Positions 12,422 through 25,008 of a stretch of 64,000 nucleotides of DNA are shown here, in pieces; within the stretch, counting starts at the first letter, position 1, and each line of letters begins with the position of its first letter. The stretch comes from Sphagnum compactum (Eukaryota > Bryophyta > Sphagnopsida > Sphagnales). The position numbers and the translations under genes are program-made. The notes under the pieces are model-generated. The model saw only the letters and a list, made by a program, of their open reading frames with translations, had not been told where the DNA came from and did not search any database. The DNA is taken from NCBI GenBank assembly GCA_965153455.1, contig OZ234499.1, positions 1,178,001-1,242,000 of the forward strand, given 5' to 3'.

Positions 12422-12652
12422 GTCGAGAACTTCAGTTTCGAGTCGACTTTTGCGCTTAATTTGCTTCATTATCTTTTTCTGTATTATTGCAGAGAAGCAG
12501 TAGTAGATCTGACAATCCTGTTGGAAAAAAAAGGGTCTCACTCGACCATGATGCCACGCAAAACTTGCGAGTAGCTTCTTTCGGATCTAGCTTCACCCCA
12601 TGCATGAGCTGCACGACGTTTTGGCTGGGTGCTGCAGACGGCACACCCTGCT

Positions 12653-12668
12653 AAACCCTAAACCCTAA
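12653..12668 (+). promoter_or_regulatory. Telobox-like AAACCCTAAACCCTAA
   Basis: Two perfect AAACCCTA units lie about 100 bases before the TTTAGGG-like minisatellite that runs in the opposite sense. A similar AAACCCTAAACCCTA lies near 13692. They may be telomere-derived sequence and need not be gene elements. Confidence 0.4.
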
Positions 12669-12769
12669 GCCCTATTCTTTATTGATCAGCAATTTTTTCC
12701 ATAATATTATTCTTTTAGGGAGTTGTGTTCACACAAATCTCTGCCCCAAATTTGCTGATGTAGAGTTTA

Positions 12770-13100
12770 CTAGGGTTTAAGGCTTCGATGGTATAATGGT
12801 TTACTTCGTTAAGGGCTTTCATGGTCTAGGGGTTTAGGGTTTAAGGTTTAGATGATGTGAGGGTTTAGGGGGTTTAGGGCTTTGATTGTGTAAGGATCTA
12901 GGGGGTTTATTTAAATGATGAAGGGTATAGGGGGTTTAAGGTTTAAATGGTATAAGGGTTTTAGGGGATTTAGTGTTTTCATGGTGTAAGGGTCTTAGGG
13001 GTTTATGATTCAGGTGGTGTGAGGATATAGGGGGTTTAGAGAGATTAGGCAGTTTAAGAATGGTGTAGGGATGTTTTAGGGTTTTGATGGCATAGGCTCT
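12770..13100 (+). repeat. Degenerate TTTAGGG-derived minisatellite
   Basis: About ten irregular units of roughly 28-36 bases alternate a GGGTTTAGGG-type block with a connecting phrase such as TTTCATGGTGTAAGGG, TTAAATGATGAAGGG or TTAGATGATGTGAGGG. The repeated phrase is not a simple telomere array. It looks like a telomere-like seed amplified together with a spacer. No coding frame crosses it. Confidence 0.7.
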
Positions 13101-14469
13101 TTAATAATCTGCTTTTTTTTCCCATTAAGCAGAAAAGGCGACAAATTTCAGTTTCATGGTTGCAAAGAATTTCACATGTCTTTGCAGCTTGTTTTCATTC
13201 GGCTGCTTTGCAAATGGTTTCTTACATAATTTAAAAATGCCCAGCAAAACATTTCCATTAGTACACCAACCAAAAACACACACACTGATCTGACCAAATC
13301 CAAACTACCCAACTTGCCTCCATTTCCAGGAAAAAATAATTTGACCAGCTGCAACAGGCAACCCGAAATAATTAATCTTGGGCAAGATGAAAATATATCA
13401 TATGCTGAATTCAGATGATATGTATAAACAAGTTGGCAACCCAAATACAACAAAAATAATTGCTAGCTAAAATTTGTTGACATGAGTCCAAGTATTGATT
13501 TCTATTCATGTTTTCAACAAAACATCTGGTGGTTTGCTGGCCTCCTACAAGAGAATAAAAATATATAGAATTTTGGCAGTTACCTCAAGTTGGTTATGAG
13601 GACACTCGTGTAATTGCTAGACGTTCTTGAGAGTGCACTTTGATCTGGTACAAGTTCCAGTCAATTTGAAAGCCAAGGAACAGGTAGACCGAAACCCTAA
13701 ACCCTACTACATGCTTAGAAGAAACAAGGCATCACAAACACGCTGGCCCTGCCAATAGATAAAAAGATGCTCTACATCTACCTACTGTGTCCAGTCCACA
13801 CTCTCAACAGCCAAAAAAAATCCGTTCCAATCTAAACAGTCTAAACACTTTCACCGAAGAAACCTGTTCACCTAATGTGAAACCGGTTCTAATAAGGTAA
13901 AACTTCCAAAAGTTGGATCCAATGGGATAATTAATGGGATATTTCCATTTTGCAAAGAAATTAATTTCATTTGTTTCCCTAAATACAAAAATGTTGTACA
14001 CTTTACCATGTAATTTAGGCTCTGGGGATAACCAGCATCTTCACTGGTAACATGGTAAAATCATAAAACCTTGAAAATCTTTAGCTTGCATCTAACCATG
14101 GTAAATATCTTGTCCTAAGTATCACTCAGGGGTGTCAAACTTTCATCTGCATCTAACTAACCATGGTAAATGTGTAATCCTGTCTAAATGTCCATGGAGT
14201 CTGAGTCCAAATTTAACATTTCCTGAGTGAAATATGCCCACTAAAATGCCTCACTAAAGAAGGTGAAGGTATCAGTGTAGGTGCTGGTTGGTTCACCCTG
14301 GCCATCTCTTACAACACAAAATGAAAGAAAAATGTGTGCATTATTCTTATGAGTTCTAGGAGTGTCCACACAACAAAATTTCCTATAGAAGTGCCTGCAC
14401 AATATAATACACCAATTGATTTTATCTCGAGGAGTTTAGTTTTTACGAATTTTGTGATGCAACCAAAGT

Positions 14470-14545
14470 GGCCATCTATATCCATAGGAAGATATAGCCA
14501 AAGAGGCAATCATCCATAGGAGATTTTGCCAAACTGGCTATAAAC
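14470..14545 (+). repeat. Dispersed repeat, two head modules in tandem
   Basis: AGTGGCCATCTATATCCATA, GATATAGCCAAAGAGGCAAT and CATCCATAGGAGATTTTGCC, ending AAACTGGCTA, give two successive versions of the GGCGAT..CCA..GCCAAATTTGGCTA module seen near SWC6 and KO. Confidence 0.4.
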
Positions 14546-15326
14546 TGGATATTAAGTACAAATCTTTAATCATACTTCTATACTTTTGGCTACTCGCTGA
14601 AACCGAATATAAAAATCTGGTAATGTTTTGGGTTTTTCCCAACTTCTAGTGATTGAATCTAGTATTTTTCCCCCAAATTTTTTTTTCCCACCCAAACAAT
14701 TGAGAATTTTTTTAAAGTCTAAACTTGACTAATTTTTTTAATTTTATTGAAAATTTCGCCAAATTTCTAAATAAAAATATTGATAAAAATCCTTTTGATT
14801 GAAATCATAAAAAATCACATCATTTTCAAACTTTTGAATTTCTGTTTCATTTTTTTTTGGCGAAATTCAGCAGGGAAAAAAACAGAGGTTTTCTAAAATT
14901 AAAGAAAAATGCTAGATTAAGGTTGCAATTAAGGTTGACTCAAACTGGACTCAAACTCCTCCAGACTGAACTGTACATTGGATTCGCCTACTTTGGGCTT
15001 CTGCAGTGGTATGTATTGTGCCTCAAGAATCAACACCCCATGGGGCTTAAAAAGTTGGGCGGGTATTAGGAAAATGGTCACCAAGACCTCACCAGTTCAA
15101 GTCCTCTAATTCCATCACCAGAGCTCTCAAAGAAACTGAAGAACTTTGTTCTGAAATCGTATAAATGGTGGTTCTCTATAATAAAAATTCATTAAGAACC
15201 GGTTCTGAAACACAATTGCCAATTCCCAAAAAGATCAAAAAGCCCAGGAGGTCAAGTAACACCTAATTCCAAGAACCACCCTGATACCCGGAGAGGGTTT
15301 TGGTGAAGTCTCTAATAACCACCCCT

Positions 15327-15348
15327 CCCCCCCCCCCCCCCCCCCCCC
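15327..15348 (+). repeat. Poly-C tract (22 C)
   Basis: An uninterrupted run of 22 C follows ACCCCT. The length should be treated with caution, since homopolymers of this size are error-prone in sequencing and assembly. Confidence 0.8.
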
Positions 15349-17252
15349 AAACACACTAGCTCCAACCAATGTTGACCAGGTACATGGTTAGGGGTTGGGG
15401 CTCCTGGGAATATTCCTCCAATGTTGTATGAAAAGTGTGAACCCAGTTATTATTAGGAGGGGGCCCAAGCTTTTAGGGGGCTAGCACATGGCTTAAGGCT
15501 TTGAAGTGGGGAGGGATCCTAAAACAAAAAAGCCACTCCCAAAATACCCACTAAATTCCTATTGTAGTTTTCAGCCCTAATTTTTACTTTACTAGATGTA
15601 AAAGCATGTTGTCTCATTCATGAAGAGAAAGCATCTCTAATATGGCCACCCTCTTATATGGCCTCTTTATATATATAGTAGTGTATTGGTGTGTATTTTA
15701 ATAGGCACTCAAACATGGTGGAAAGAGAATTGAGAATCAATGAAAATGCTGTTTAAGATTTGGTCTAAAGACAACAAAACAAGAGCAATAATTAGACTTT
15801 GGACCCAAAATGCATTCATTATATGACTTACTATTCTTTACTTAGTCTTTTGGTTTTTGGAGTGACTTCATTAAGATTCTTGTCAGCTGAATTTGAGGCT
15901 AACTTTCTCTTCTTGTAAAGTGGTATATTTCTCCCTCACTTGTTTCCTTCTTAAGGCTTTGCCAAAATTAGTTGACCCTGCCTGTGTGTTTTTATGTAAC
16001 CTTGTCAAACTTTATTAACAAAAGCAGCCATCAGCAAAGGAGTGGCAAAGGACAAAAGGAGAGGACTATTTGTGATTCATATTAATTAGTTGTGGGGAAC
16101 CCCAAAGTTTAATTTTTCCTCTTTTGTGATGGGCATATTTGATTGGCCCATCACCAAAAAAATAAATCCCAAAATAGATATGTTTTAAGTTCCTACTTTT
16201 GGCTGGTTATATAGGTTATCAGAGTACAACTTAGGGCAAAATATATGGAATCAAGTGAGCCTGAGTTATTGGAAGATGTTGAGGAACAGTTTGGGAACTT
16301 TGGGAACATGTTCACAACCCATTGTGAACTTGATGGGAACTCATTGGGAACAACGAAAATCCAACACCCTCCCCCAAAAGAAAAAAAAAAAACCTGGGAC
16401 CCCTGGGTGCATACCACCTCACCTCATTGGCTGCAAGATTTTCTTTGCTTAATTACCGTTGTTCTTTGCCATTTTTGGCCTAGCCTAATGGCAAGGGCAT
16501 GAACTATGGTTGTATATTACATTTCAATAACAGAAAACACAAAATGCTGAAGTTCATTTGAGAATTCACCTAAAAAATAAAATAATTTCACTACTTACAA
16601 GCCAAGAGAATATCCAAATTCTCAAATTGGGCATTCATAAATTCATTCACCCATAGGCTTTTCCTATGACTTTTAGGGTTGGGTCTTCTCTTTTTCCGAT
16701 TTGCTGCTACTTTGTTTCAATGTGAAATGTGTATAACCTTATTATCAAATCATCTCTAAAGTCGTTATGGATTCAGGTCAATTGCACGTATCAACAAGTT
16801 TTCAATACTTAACAACATGGAAGATGTATTTCACCCACAAGAGCATAGTGGTTTGAATTTTTTTTGTACACTTCATGTTTTAAAAGAGATTAGCCTACAT
16901 CTACTCAACTCTAAGTACGTAAGGGATCAAGTTCTAATGATGCGACCAAGTTCTTGTGGCCTTGTATTGGGGTAGTTTGTTTGAAGGTTGTACAAAACAA
17001 GTGTCACTCTCTTTGTGCCAATTTGCCATGACATCCAACTTGTAGTAAGTAATTAGTAATGACATGCAATTGTTTCATATGGATCTCATGGTGCATTCAC
17101 ACTTGATATTAAGTAAGTGTTAGATGAAAATCTAGGTGGCATCTGTGTTGGCACCACCCAATGTTAAATGGGTGATAGCTTAATGTTAAGCGAATGTTAG
17201 CTTAACATAAAAGTTTCATGATAACTAAGTTCAAGTTCTAAATGGTTAGCAT

Positions 17253-17288
17253 GGTGTTAGGGGACTTAACACTAGAGTTCCTAACACC
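17253..17288. repeat. Short inverted repeat (hairpin)
   Basis: GGTGTTAGG at 17253-17261 is the exact reverse complement of CCTAACACC at 17280-17288. The inner ACT/AGT bases extend the stem with a mismatch. It sits in AT-rich intergenic DNA with no neighbouring gene. Confidence 0.6.
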
Positions 17289-20200
17289 AAATGTGCCACA
17301 CCTTCATATCCACAAGAGGTACATATCATCAAGAAGATCTCAAACTGGGAGGTTCATGTTTCTAACTATTAAGGTCCGGGGTAGTGGATTATGTGATTTT
17401 CTTGACCACATTATATGACAAAATCTTCCAATGATGATAATACACAAGAGTGACCAAAAATGTGTGGAACACGAATTTGTTTTAGAATTGTTGAATTTGC
17501 CACCTAGACCTTAATGTCATGGAGAATGACTTCAGAAAGTTTGTTACGCACCCATTTAATTAATTATTTTAAACTACTGACCTACTTAGCTTTTAGGAGG
17601 TTGATAAGATCAGCCAGGCTTCCCACATGAGATTTTTGTTCCAATGGAAATGGATGCTAAATAACAATCAAAACAATAAATTCTCTTCTTATGTTCTCAT
17701 ATGGTTTCCAATAGTTCATCATTATATAAATCAATGTCAAATTTAATTTGAATTAATATAAATATCATGGACATGAAAGGCACATGTTAGTTTGTCTTTC
17801 ATATCCAAGTTGGTAGGTAGGAACTGTGAGGTAGTAATTAGGAAAGAAATGAGTTAGTTTTTTTATGGAATTGTCTTTAGAATCATCCAGGGTTAAAGAT
17901 ATGAAGGATTGTGCAAAATCAATTGTCTAAAGATGACCATATAAAAAAAAATGCAAAATCTCCCATATACTAATTCTTCGAAATTTTTTGTAACTAGAAG
18001 TTAATATGTAAGTCATAGCATTGATGTCTCAATTAGCTAATCCATTCTACATCTGATGAGATTTTGCATGAGCATCTATCTCCTTGTTCTTTTCCTTGTT
18101 TGGTAGGTATCAACTTTTGAACATACCAGCTAGTACTTGATATTGGATCTTTTTTGAAGCTCATACTACACTTTTGTTCTCAAGGTATTATGCTACCTAC
18201 TTATGTAAATAAAATGTAAAAGTTTCTAAGCTATTTTTCAAATGACTTGATTATTGTATAAATGTTTTCAGGAAGTTTTTTTGAGGGTGAGGCTAATTTT
18301 ATTTTCTAAATGTTTATAAAATTTACCTTGAAAGCAATTTAAAGTACCTTATCTTTAATTGTTGTCTTTTTTTTAATAAAAATTTAAGTTACTCCCATGT
18401 GGATTAACTTCTAATTTATCTTATTTCAATCAAACCTTTCACTCACCTAAGTTGGAAAAGTTTGCTAAGTTCCAAATTTTTTGGCTTATAGATTGTGAGT
18501 TGGGTTTTCAAAGTGAAAAGAATGCAAAAATAACATGCCTCAAATTGGAGCTAAAATGGGTTATATGACAAGGCAATTTCAGATTCAATGGAACAGAATG
18601 CAATGGAGCGGAAAAGGGTATTAGAAGAACAATTGCATCCCCAAAGGTTCTTGTAATATAAAAAGTCCTAATTTGGATTGTGATGACCAAAGAACTCCAT
18701 AGGTATGGATTGGACAAGAGTTTGTAAACTAATAATGATCCACACTTTTATCCTTCAAAACTTCAAGATGTCATATCATTTTTGTTCACACAAAATATCC
18801 ATGTAACAAGTCACCAATTCTTTCATGTGCCCTCAACATGGAACTCATCACTTGTTGTACATTGCAACATCACAACTTGCATTTGACTACCACATACAAT
18901 TTGATGAACTGAGAAGCAATGCTCAAAATCACTACACTCGTCTGACACACAATGGAAAATGTATTCACTTGACAATGCGCCATACATCCATCACTTGTCA
19001 TTGCATAAAACTCCCAATCTCACAATGGATTTGCAAGTTTTGTAATCAACTCCGAGGACAAAATAGAAAGTAAGAGTGCCATCCATGTGCTGTTGTTGAA
19101 ACCTTAGTGTGGAATAGTGTACTATAACTAATTAGACTTTTAAAAGTCTATTAAATTCAAAAAATTCAATTTCTTAATTTCAAGAATTTGAAAAACAAAA
19201 AAATTGACCATGAAGATGGCAACCAAAATTCAGCCACCACATTTGGAGAATCAAAATTTTCTTTCTGGGTATTCAATTCTAATAATCAATTGAAAATGTG
19301 GCAACAAATCTTTTTATTAAGATTTATTTTCTTGGGATTGAACTTTGGGAGTAACATTTTTAGTAGTTTAGGAAAAACAAAAACTTATAATCAAAATGAG
19401 ATAAATCAACAAGTGCATATGCATTTTTCAATGAACACTAGAAAATAATCAATATGGAGTTGTAAGTAAAGGGATTGTTAAAAAATATCAAGGTGGAGAG
19501 CAATATGTTGCAACAAAATTTTGAAACAAAAGAATGGCAAATATTAGGCTTTGACAGAGGAAGTAAATAAAACAATAACATAATGTTCAATTTTAACCAA
19601 AGACAACACAAGATTAGAATCAACCAAGTTGGATTAAAAAAAATAACAACAATTGGAGTTGGAATTAGAGCAAATAGTATAGAACATGAATGAAATCCAA
19701 TGGAATAACCATGAATCTGATGTTTTAATCAACTGTAGACATGTTTAAAATCAGTGCGAAAATTGTGAATGTGTGAATGTTTAAAGTGCAAATTTGTTGT
19801 TACAGTAAGTGTGGAATAATTTTGGAGGAATTTAATCCACATCTACCAGCCCTCACTTTGGTCCTCATTGTCTCACTCATCCTTCCTTTGATTGTGGGCT
19901 TTAACTATAATGAAGCCAAGGCTATCATGAACTTAAGTGGATCACAAGGGGTAGTAGAAAGGTTCTTACCAATGTTGGTTTGGCATATAGGGCCAGAGAT
20001 TGGTATCAATATTGGTATCAACATTGATATCCAATATTAAACCAATTTAGTATGACCTAAATTTGGTATTAATTTAATACCAATACAAGGTTGGTATCAA
20101 CTAACCATCATAGTTAGTGATGGGGACATGAAGACAACTAAAAAATGTTTCCTATCCATATAGGGTACATTCACAAATATAGGAGCCATAGGAATTATAA

Positions 20201-22314
20201 CTAGTGTTTTGTTTTTCATGTTTTCGTGTGAAAAATAATATTAATATTGCACATTTTAAAAATATTTTGATGATAATGTTTTTAATACATTATGGAAACA
20301 TGTGCATTAATTTGAAATGAATTTAATGAATTTTGAATTTTCAAAATCATTTATTAATCATTGTAACTAGTGTTTTACAATGCTTTTAGTACTCGAAAAA
20401 ACTCATAAATGATTCTTATTTAAAAACTTGAAAATAACATAATTTTGGAGAGACACTTAAAACACATATTCACATAAGAGTATAATGTAACATATTTTGG
20501 GTTAAAAGGACTTTCATATGACTTTGTGCAACTTACAATTGAAATATTTTTAATATATACCCAAAATCTTTTAGAATAAAGAATCACCGGAATCCTTACT
20601 AAGTGTGCACCCTTGGCTCCTTATTTTGTGAATGTACCCTATAACATCCAACTTGTATGGTACATGGCAATGGGTGCTAATTAATTCTAACCACTAAAAA
20701 TACACTAAATGCATCAGTAAGTAGAAGTCTTCTAGGGGGCAAGTTTAGTGTGCCTTGTCATTCTTTGCAATGTAACTTTTGATGGATGGTCACACATTTA
20801 CCATGTATTGTACAAACCTAACAAAATTGCTTTAGTCATAGAGTATAGCCCTTCCATGGTGGAATTGGGTCATTGGGAGCATGGCACTTTATGTTGAAAG
20901 TTTCAAATTTTTGGATGGGTGGGGCCTCCCAGTTTCATAATTAGCATATATTTCCATCATGTAATGTGTATGAATAAAGACACACAATAACTTGATGCAT
21001 GGGCTTAATAAACAAATGTCGCAATTAATGCTTACCATTGACCAAAAAACTTGCACGCCCATTCAAAGATGGGATGTTAACTAAGTAATAATTATGATTA
21101 TCTCCATGCTACTTTTTTTTAGCCTTGCCTACACTATGCCAAAAGGTGGCATCTTTGACTTCATCCATGATTAGAAACTTTAATTATACATCCCTTAGCC
21201 ATTAGATGACTACATAGTCAATTTAGAGTTGGCATTTATTTAGTTTAGTTGTAACCATGACTATAGTTGTTTATGTCATGATGGTAATCGTTTATGCCAT
21301 TCCATATCATTTTTCATGATTATAATCATGGATGGATGATGACAATCTTGAATGATTATGCAATCACGATTTAATTTTGATAATATTACATTGAATAACA
21401 ATCATGAAATATGCATCCAATAAAAAATATTTAACTTTAAAAATATAAATTACAAATTTCTTGTTGTTAAGTGGTAACCTAGGTTAAATTTGAGAATTAT
21501 TGTTCATTTATGAGTTGCCATGTGACAACCTATTCCACATCAAAGAATTTAGTGACCATTTATGGGTTGCCACATAGAAACCAAGGCCTAGGAAGCCTAA
21601 ACTAAGGAGCCCAATTTAATTAGGCCACCTAAATTGAAAAACAAACTTAGAGTAAATGGGTAAAAACACACTATGATATATATTTTTAAATGTCATAGTG
21701 GTAGTTTTTTTGGGTGAGTCAAATATTATTGCATTGTATTCAAATGTATTTGATAAACTTGGCAAAAATGAGATGAAAAATTAAAACTTACATTCTACAT
21801 TTTCAAACCCAAATTCTTTTTTTTACAAAAAGATAAATGTTCAATCCAAGGTGAACTGTGATACATTCTAACGTCATAGTCCAAACTAACCCAAAAAAAC
21901 TATCATTATGGACTTTTTTCTTCTAGTGAAGTTGGAAACTAAGCATAGAACTTTTTACCACCACATATTGAAATACCATAACACTTAAGATGGAAAAATT
22001 CAAGAAAGAAAAAATCTCTCAAAATTTTAAAGATTTAAAATGAAAATTTCATAAAGTCCATTTTGATATCTAAATTGATTTTTTCAAGGCTCATAGTTTA
22101 AGAGGTTTTTAAAAAATATTTAAATTATGGTGGTATGAACTTGGAAATGGAAAAAAATATGAACTTCAACACATTTAAATGGTTTTTTGAAAAATCACTA
22201 GATTTAAATTCTAAAAATGGACTTTGAATTGCCTATTTTGGTCTAGTGTAATGTGTTTTTACCCAAATTAAGTAAGCTATTTAGGCAAAGAACTTAAGTA
22301 ATCCTAGGTTACAA

Positions 22315-22384
22315 GTGTGAGGACTTGAACCCTTCAACCTCCACTTTGAAAGTTCAAGTCCTTCACCACTACACCACAACTTTT
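22315..22384 (-). repeat. tRNA-derived SINE-like element (A and B boxes)
   Basis: On the minus strand a pol III A box, TGGTGTAGTGG (22376-22366), is followed 33 bases later by a B box, GGTTCAAGTCC (22331-22321). These match tRNA internal promoter consensus and spacing. The implied D stem, T stem and acceptor stem do not pair well, so this is not a working tRNA gene. A tRNA-derived SINE head or a decayed tRNA copy fits best. Confidence 0.5.
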
Positions 22385-22429
22385 TATTTGCAACATAATT
22401 AGTCATCTCAAAGCTATAAACATTAACAT

Positions 22430-22800
22430 ATTTAAACCTAAATTAACCTATGCCACTCTATGTTAACTTCGGTTGACTTTGGTTATCATAGATCACCCAC
22501 CAAGTCTAATTTAAACTAATGTAAGTCCCCCAAGGTTATTATAGACTAATTTAACATAACCTAAAGCTATTTAAATTAAAATGGGCTAAACTTAGAGGTT
22601 AAATTCAAAGGTTGAATTTAGAACCTAAAGACTAAACTTAGCTACACATAAAGACTAAACTTAAGTTAAATGTAGGCTAAACGTAAAGCTTAGACTTATG
22701 TTAAACCTACAATATAAACTTAAAGGCTAAACTTAGAAGTTAAACTTAAATTAAATTACATTAACCATGCCCAAACCTAAGCAAAACCTAATGTGAATGT
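22430..22800 (+). repeat. Degenerate short tandem array (GACTAAACTTAG type)
   Basis: Phrases such as GGCTAAACTTAGAGGTTAAA, AAAGACTAAACTTAGCTACA and AAAGGCTAAACTTAGAAGTT succeed one another with a period of about 20-30 bases. It is a low-complexity minisatellite-like region with no coding potential. Confidence 0.5.
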
Positions 22801-23650
22801 ACTTGGGGTCCAAGAAAAATAAAATTCAATGGTATGATATTGGATTAAAACTATTTTTTTTTGTTTCATGTGCAAAATCACAATGTTTAAAATCATTCAC
22901 AATTGGTTAATGATTATAAGTTATTCCAATTAATTAAGTGTTTTTTGTTAGGGCTACAACCTTTGGAAAATCTCTAAATTATACATATAATTTTTTTTCC
23001 TGATGGTAATTATGAACGTATTACTTTTAAGTGCATGCACTTATTGAACAAAAAAAATTCATATAAAATTTTCCCAACTTTTTGATGTGTTCAATATGTT
23101 TTGTTACTTCATCAAACATGACTTTGAAATCAAACTATGAGCTTTAATCATGTATAGTTTGTGCTTTAATCATGTAGCTGTGAGCCTCATAACATGACGT
23201 AATCGTGTAATCGTAAACATGACTAAAACTTAATCATAGTCACAAAAATGTTCAAGTCATGGATGTTGATATAAAATTAAGTTATTAGCCTAGGTGCCTA
23301 GACTACCCTAGGTTTACCTAGGCACCTATCATTATATTTTCTTTCCAAATTTTTTGACCTGAGATAAATGTAAATATTTGCCTATGATATCCGAGCTCTA
23401 AAGTGGCTCCCACCCATTCCAATTTGCAATCAGACCAGGGTTTTTCCCCCTAATTTATATATAAATTAATTGGAAATTTTTTCCCCAAAAAGGAGCAAAA
23501 ATTATTCAAATTTACACAAGAAAAATAAAATTAGTCAAATTTACACTAGAAAAATAAAAATTTCCAAATTTTTCTGAATTTTTCTGTGGAAAGAAACACA
23601 CCAAACCAGACCAGTCCTGTATGTGTGACAATAATTTGCATAAATTAATT

Positions 23651-23709
23651 TAAGTTAAATAACTTTGTCAAATTATTTTACTTGTATAAGTTAAATAACT
23701 TTGTCAAAT
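23651..23709 (+). repeat. Perfect 23-bp direct repeat
   Basis: TAAGTTAAATAACTTTGTCA plus AAT occurs identically at 23651-23673 and 23687-23709, with starts 36 bases apart. It is a small recent duplication in non-coding DNA. Confidence 0.75.
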
Positions 23710-24794
23710 GTAGACTGTGGTCCACAACTTGTCTTCAGGACCTAGTTTGACCCTCTAATCCCTGTTTCATCCCCAATTTTTCAGTGTAAGTGAGCAAAAT
23801 TGGGTACCGCTTAATAAAAACTGTTTATGAGCCATTGAGGGTGGTGTACAATGGAAATCCAAATCCAAGGGCGGAAAAACTCCCCTCAAAACCAATTTGG
23901 GTAAGACTGGTTTTTGGGTAAGAAGAATGGCTTAATCAAGTTTTTTTTTTTGAAAATTTAACTTACTACATACTGTTTTTTTCATCCTGAATTTTGATTT
24001 CGACCCCAGTTTCAACCAAACCGGGTCTACTGAGCCCCAGTTTGGCATACTTTAGGGATAATTCTGATTCCTCAGAGAAACTCAAATACTTTCTGAAACC
24101 CAAAACAAGAAACTACAGATCAGGGATTCTTCAATCCCTTGGTAGCATTTGTTATGGGAGTAAGAACATAAATAGCTTGTTACACCATTGGAAAATAAAT
24201 CCCCCAAAAAACGCAAAATTGGTCAAAATTACACTAGAAAAACACATTTATTTTTAAAAAAAAATCTCAAAAATTTCAATTTCAGTGACAATTTTTTTAA
24301 AGGAACTCATATATGGATGTTTTTTTGAAATTTTTCATATGGTTTTCTTTGGACAATTCCAAAGACATTTTCTATTGTATGGTTGTCTTTAGACATTTCC
24401 AAAGACAATTCCAAAAATAACTATCTCATTTTCAAGTCTAACTACCTTTATCCTTGTAACTACTTTAAATTTTTTTTTAAAAAAAATAATTATCTCCATC
24501 TTTATAAACCATCTGCGTCCTTTTCCTTTAATAACTACCTCCATCATTATAATTACCTCACTCTTTCTCTACTCACAAACAGGGATATGAAAATGCAAAT
24601 TAACATGTGTATTTTCATGTCCATGATATATATAAAAATTAGTTCAAATTAAATTTGACATTGACATAAATAATGATGAATTATTGAAAACCATATGAAA
24701 ACATAAGAAGAAGAAGAAGAAGAAAAGTGGATCATGAATAATGTGAAGTTGAAATTGTTTTGATCAAAAAATTGTGAGGAAAAAAAAATCACTG

Positions 24795-25008
24795 CACTGA
24801 AAACATGTGTAAAAGACTTGAATTTGTGTGTGTGTGTGTGTGTTGGACAAAGAAAAAAGTATCATGTTTCAATAGTGAAACAAAAAGGGCATATTCGGAC
24901 TTGCACTGAAAACATGTGTAAAAGACTTGAATTTGTGTGTGTGTGTGTTGGACAAAGAAAAAGTATCATGTTTCAATAGTGAAACAAAAAGGGCATATTC
25001 GGACTTGA
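24795..25008 (+). repeat. Near-identical 109/105-bp tandem duplication
   Basis: Copy 1 (24795-24903) and copy 2 (24904-25008) both run from CACTGAAAACATGTGTAAAA to GGGCATATTCGGACTTG. They differ only in the length of an internal GT run and by one A in an A run, which points to a recent duplication. There is no coding content. Confidence 0.9.

Larger units (their letters stand above)
11606..12640. other. KO upstream region and spacer
   Basis: No coding frame is supported. The first ~330 bases are probably KO 5' UTR and core promoter (TATA box at 11920-11925 on the minus strand). A second, plus-strand TATA-like motif lies at 12412-12421 with no recognisable gene after it. Confidence 0.5.
13111..21999. 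other. Long AT-rich gene-free stretch
   Basis: I see no gene. It contains a repeat-core cluster at 14470-14545, a C22 tract at 15327-15348, a GGTGTTAGG hairpin at 17253-17288 and an internally repetitive GGTATCAATATTGGTATCAA-like patch near 19990-20110. The frames at 16245-16502 (plus) and 16193-16417 (minus) have no recognisable domain. Most of the region looks like old decayed repeat DNA. Confidence 0.6.

Noticed and set aside
16193-16502. Overlapping small frames on both strands
   Set aside because: Frames on opposite strands of the same AT-rich segment, interrupted by an A-rich run; no family resemblance.
22315-22384. Functional tRNA gene on the minus strand
   Set aside because: A and B boxes are good, but D stem, T stem and acceptor stem do not pair, so I call it a SINE-like relic.
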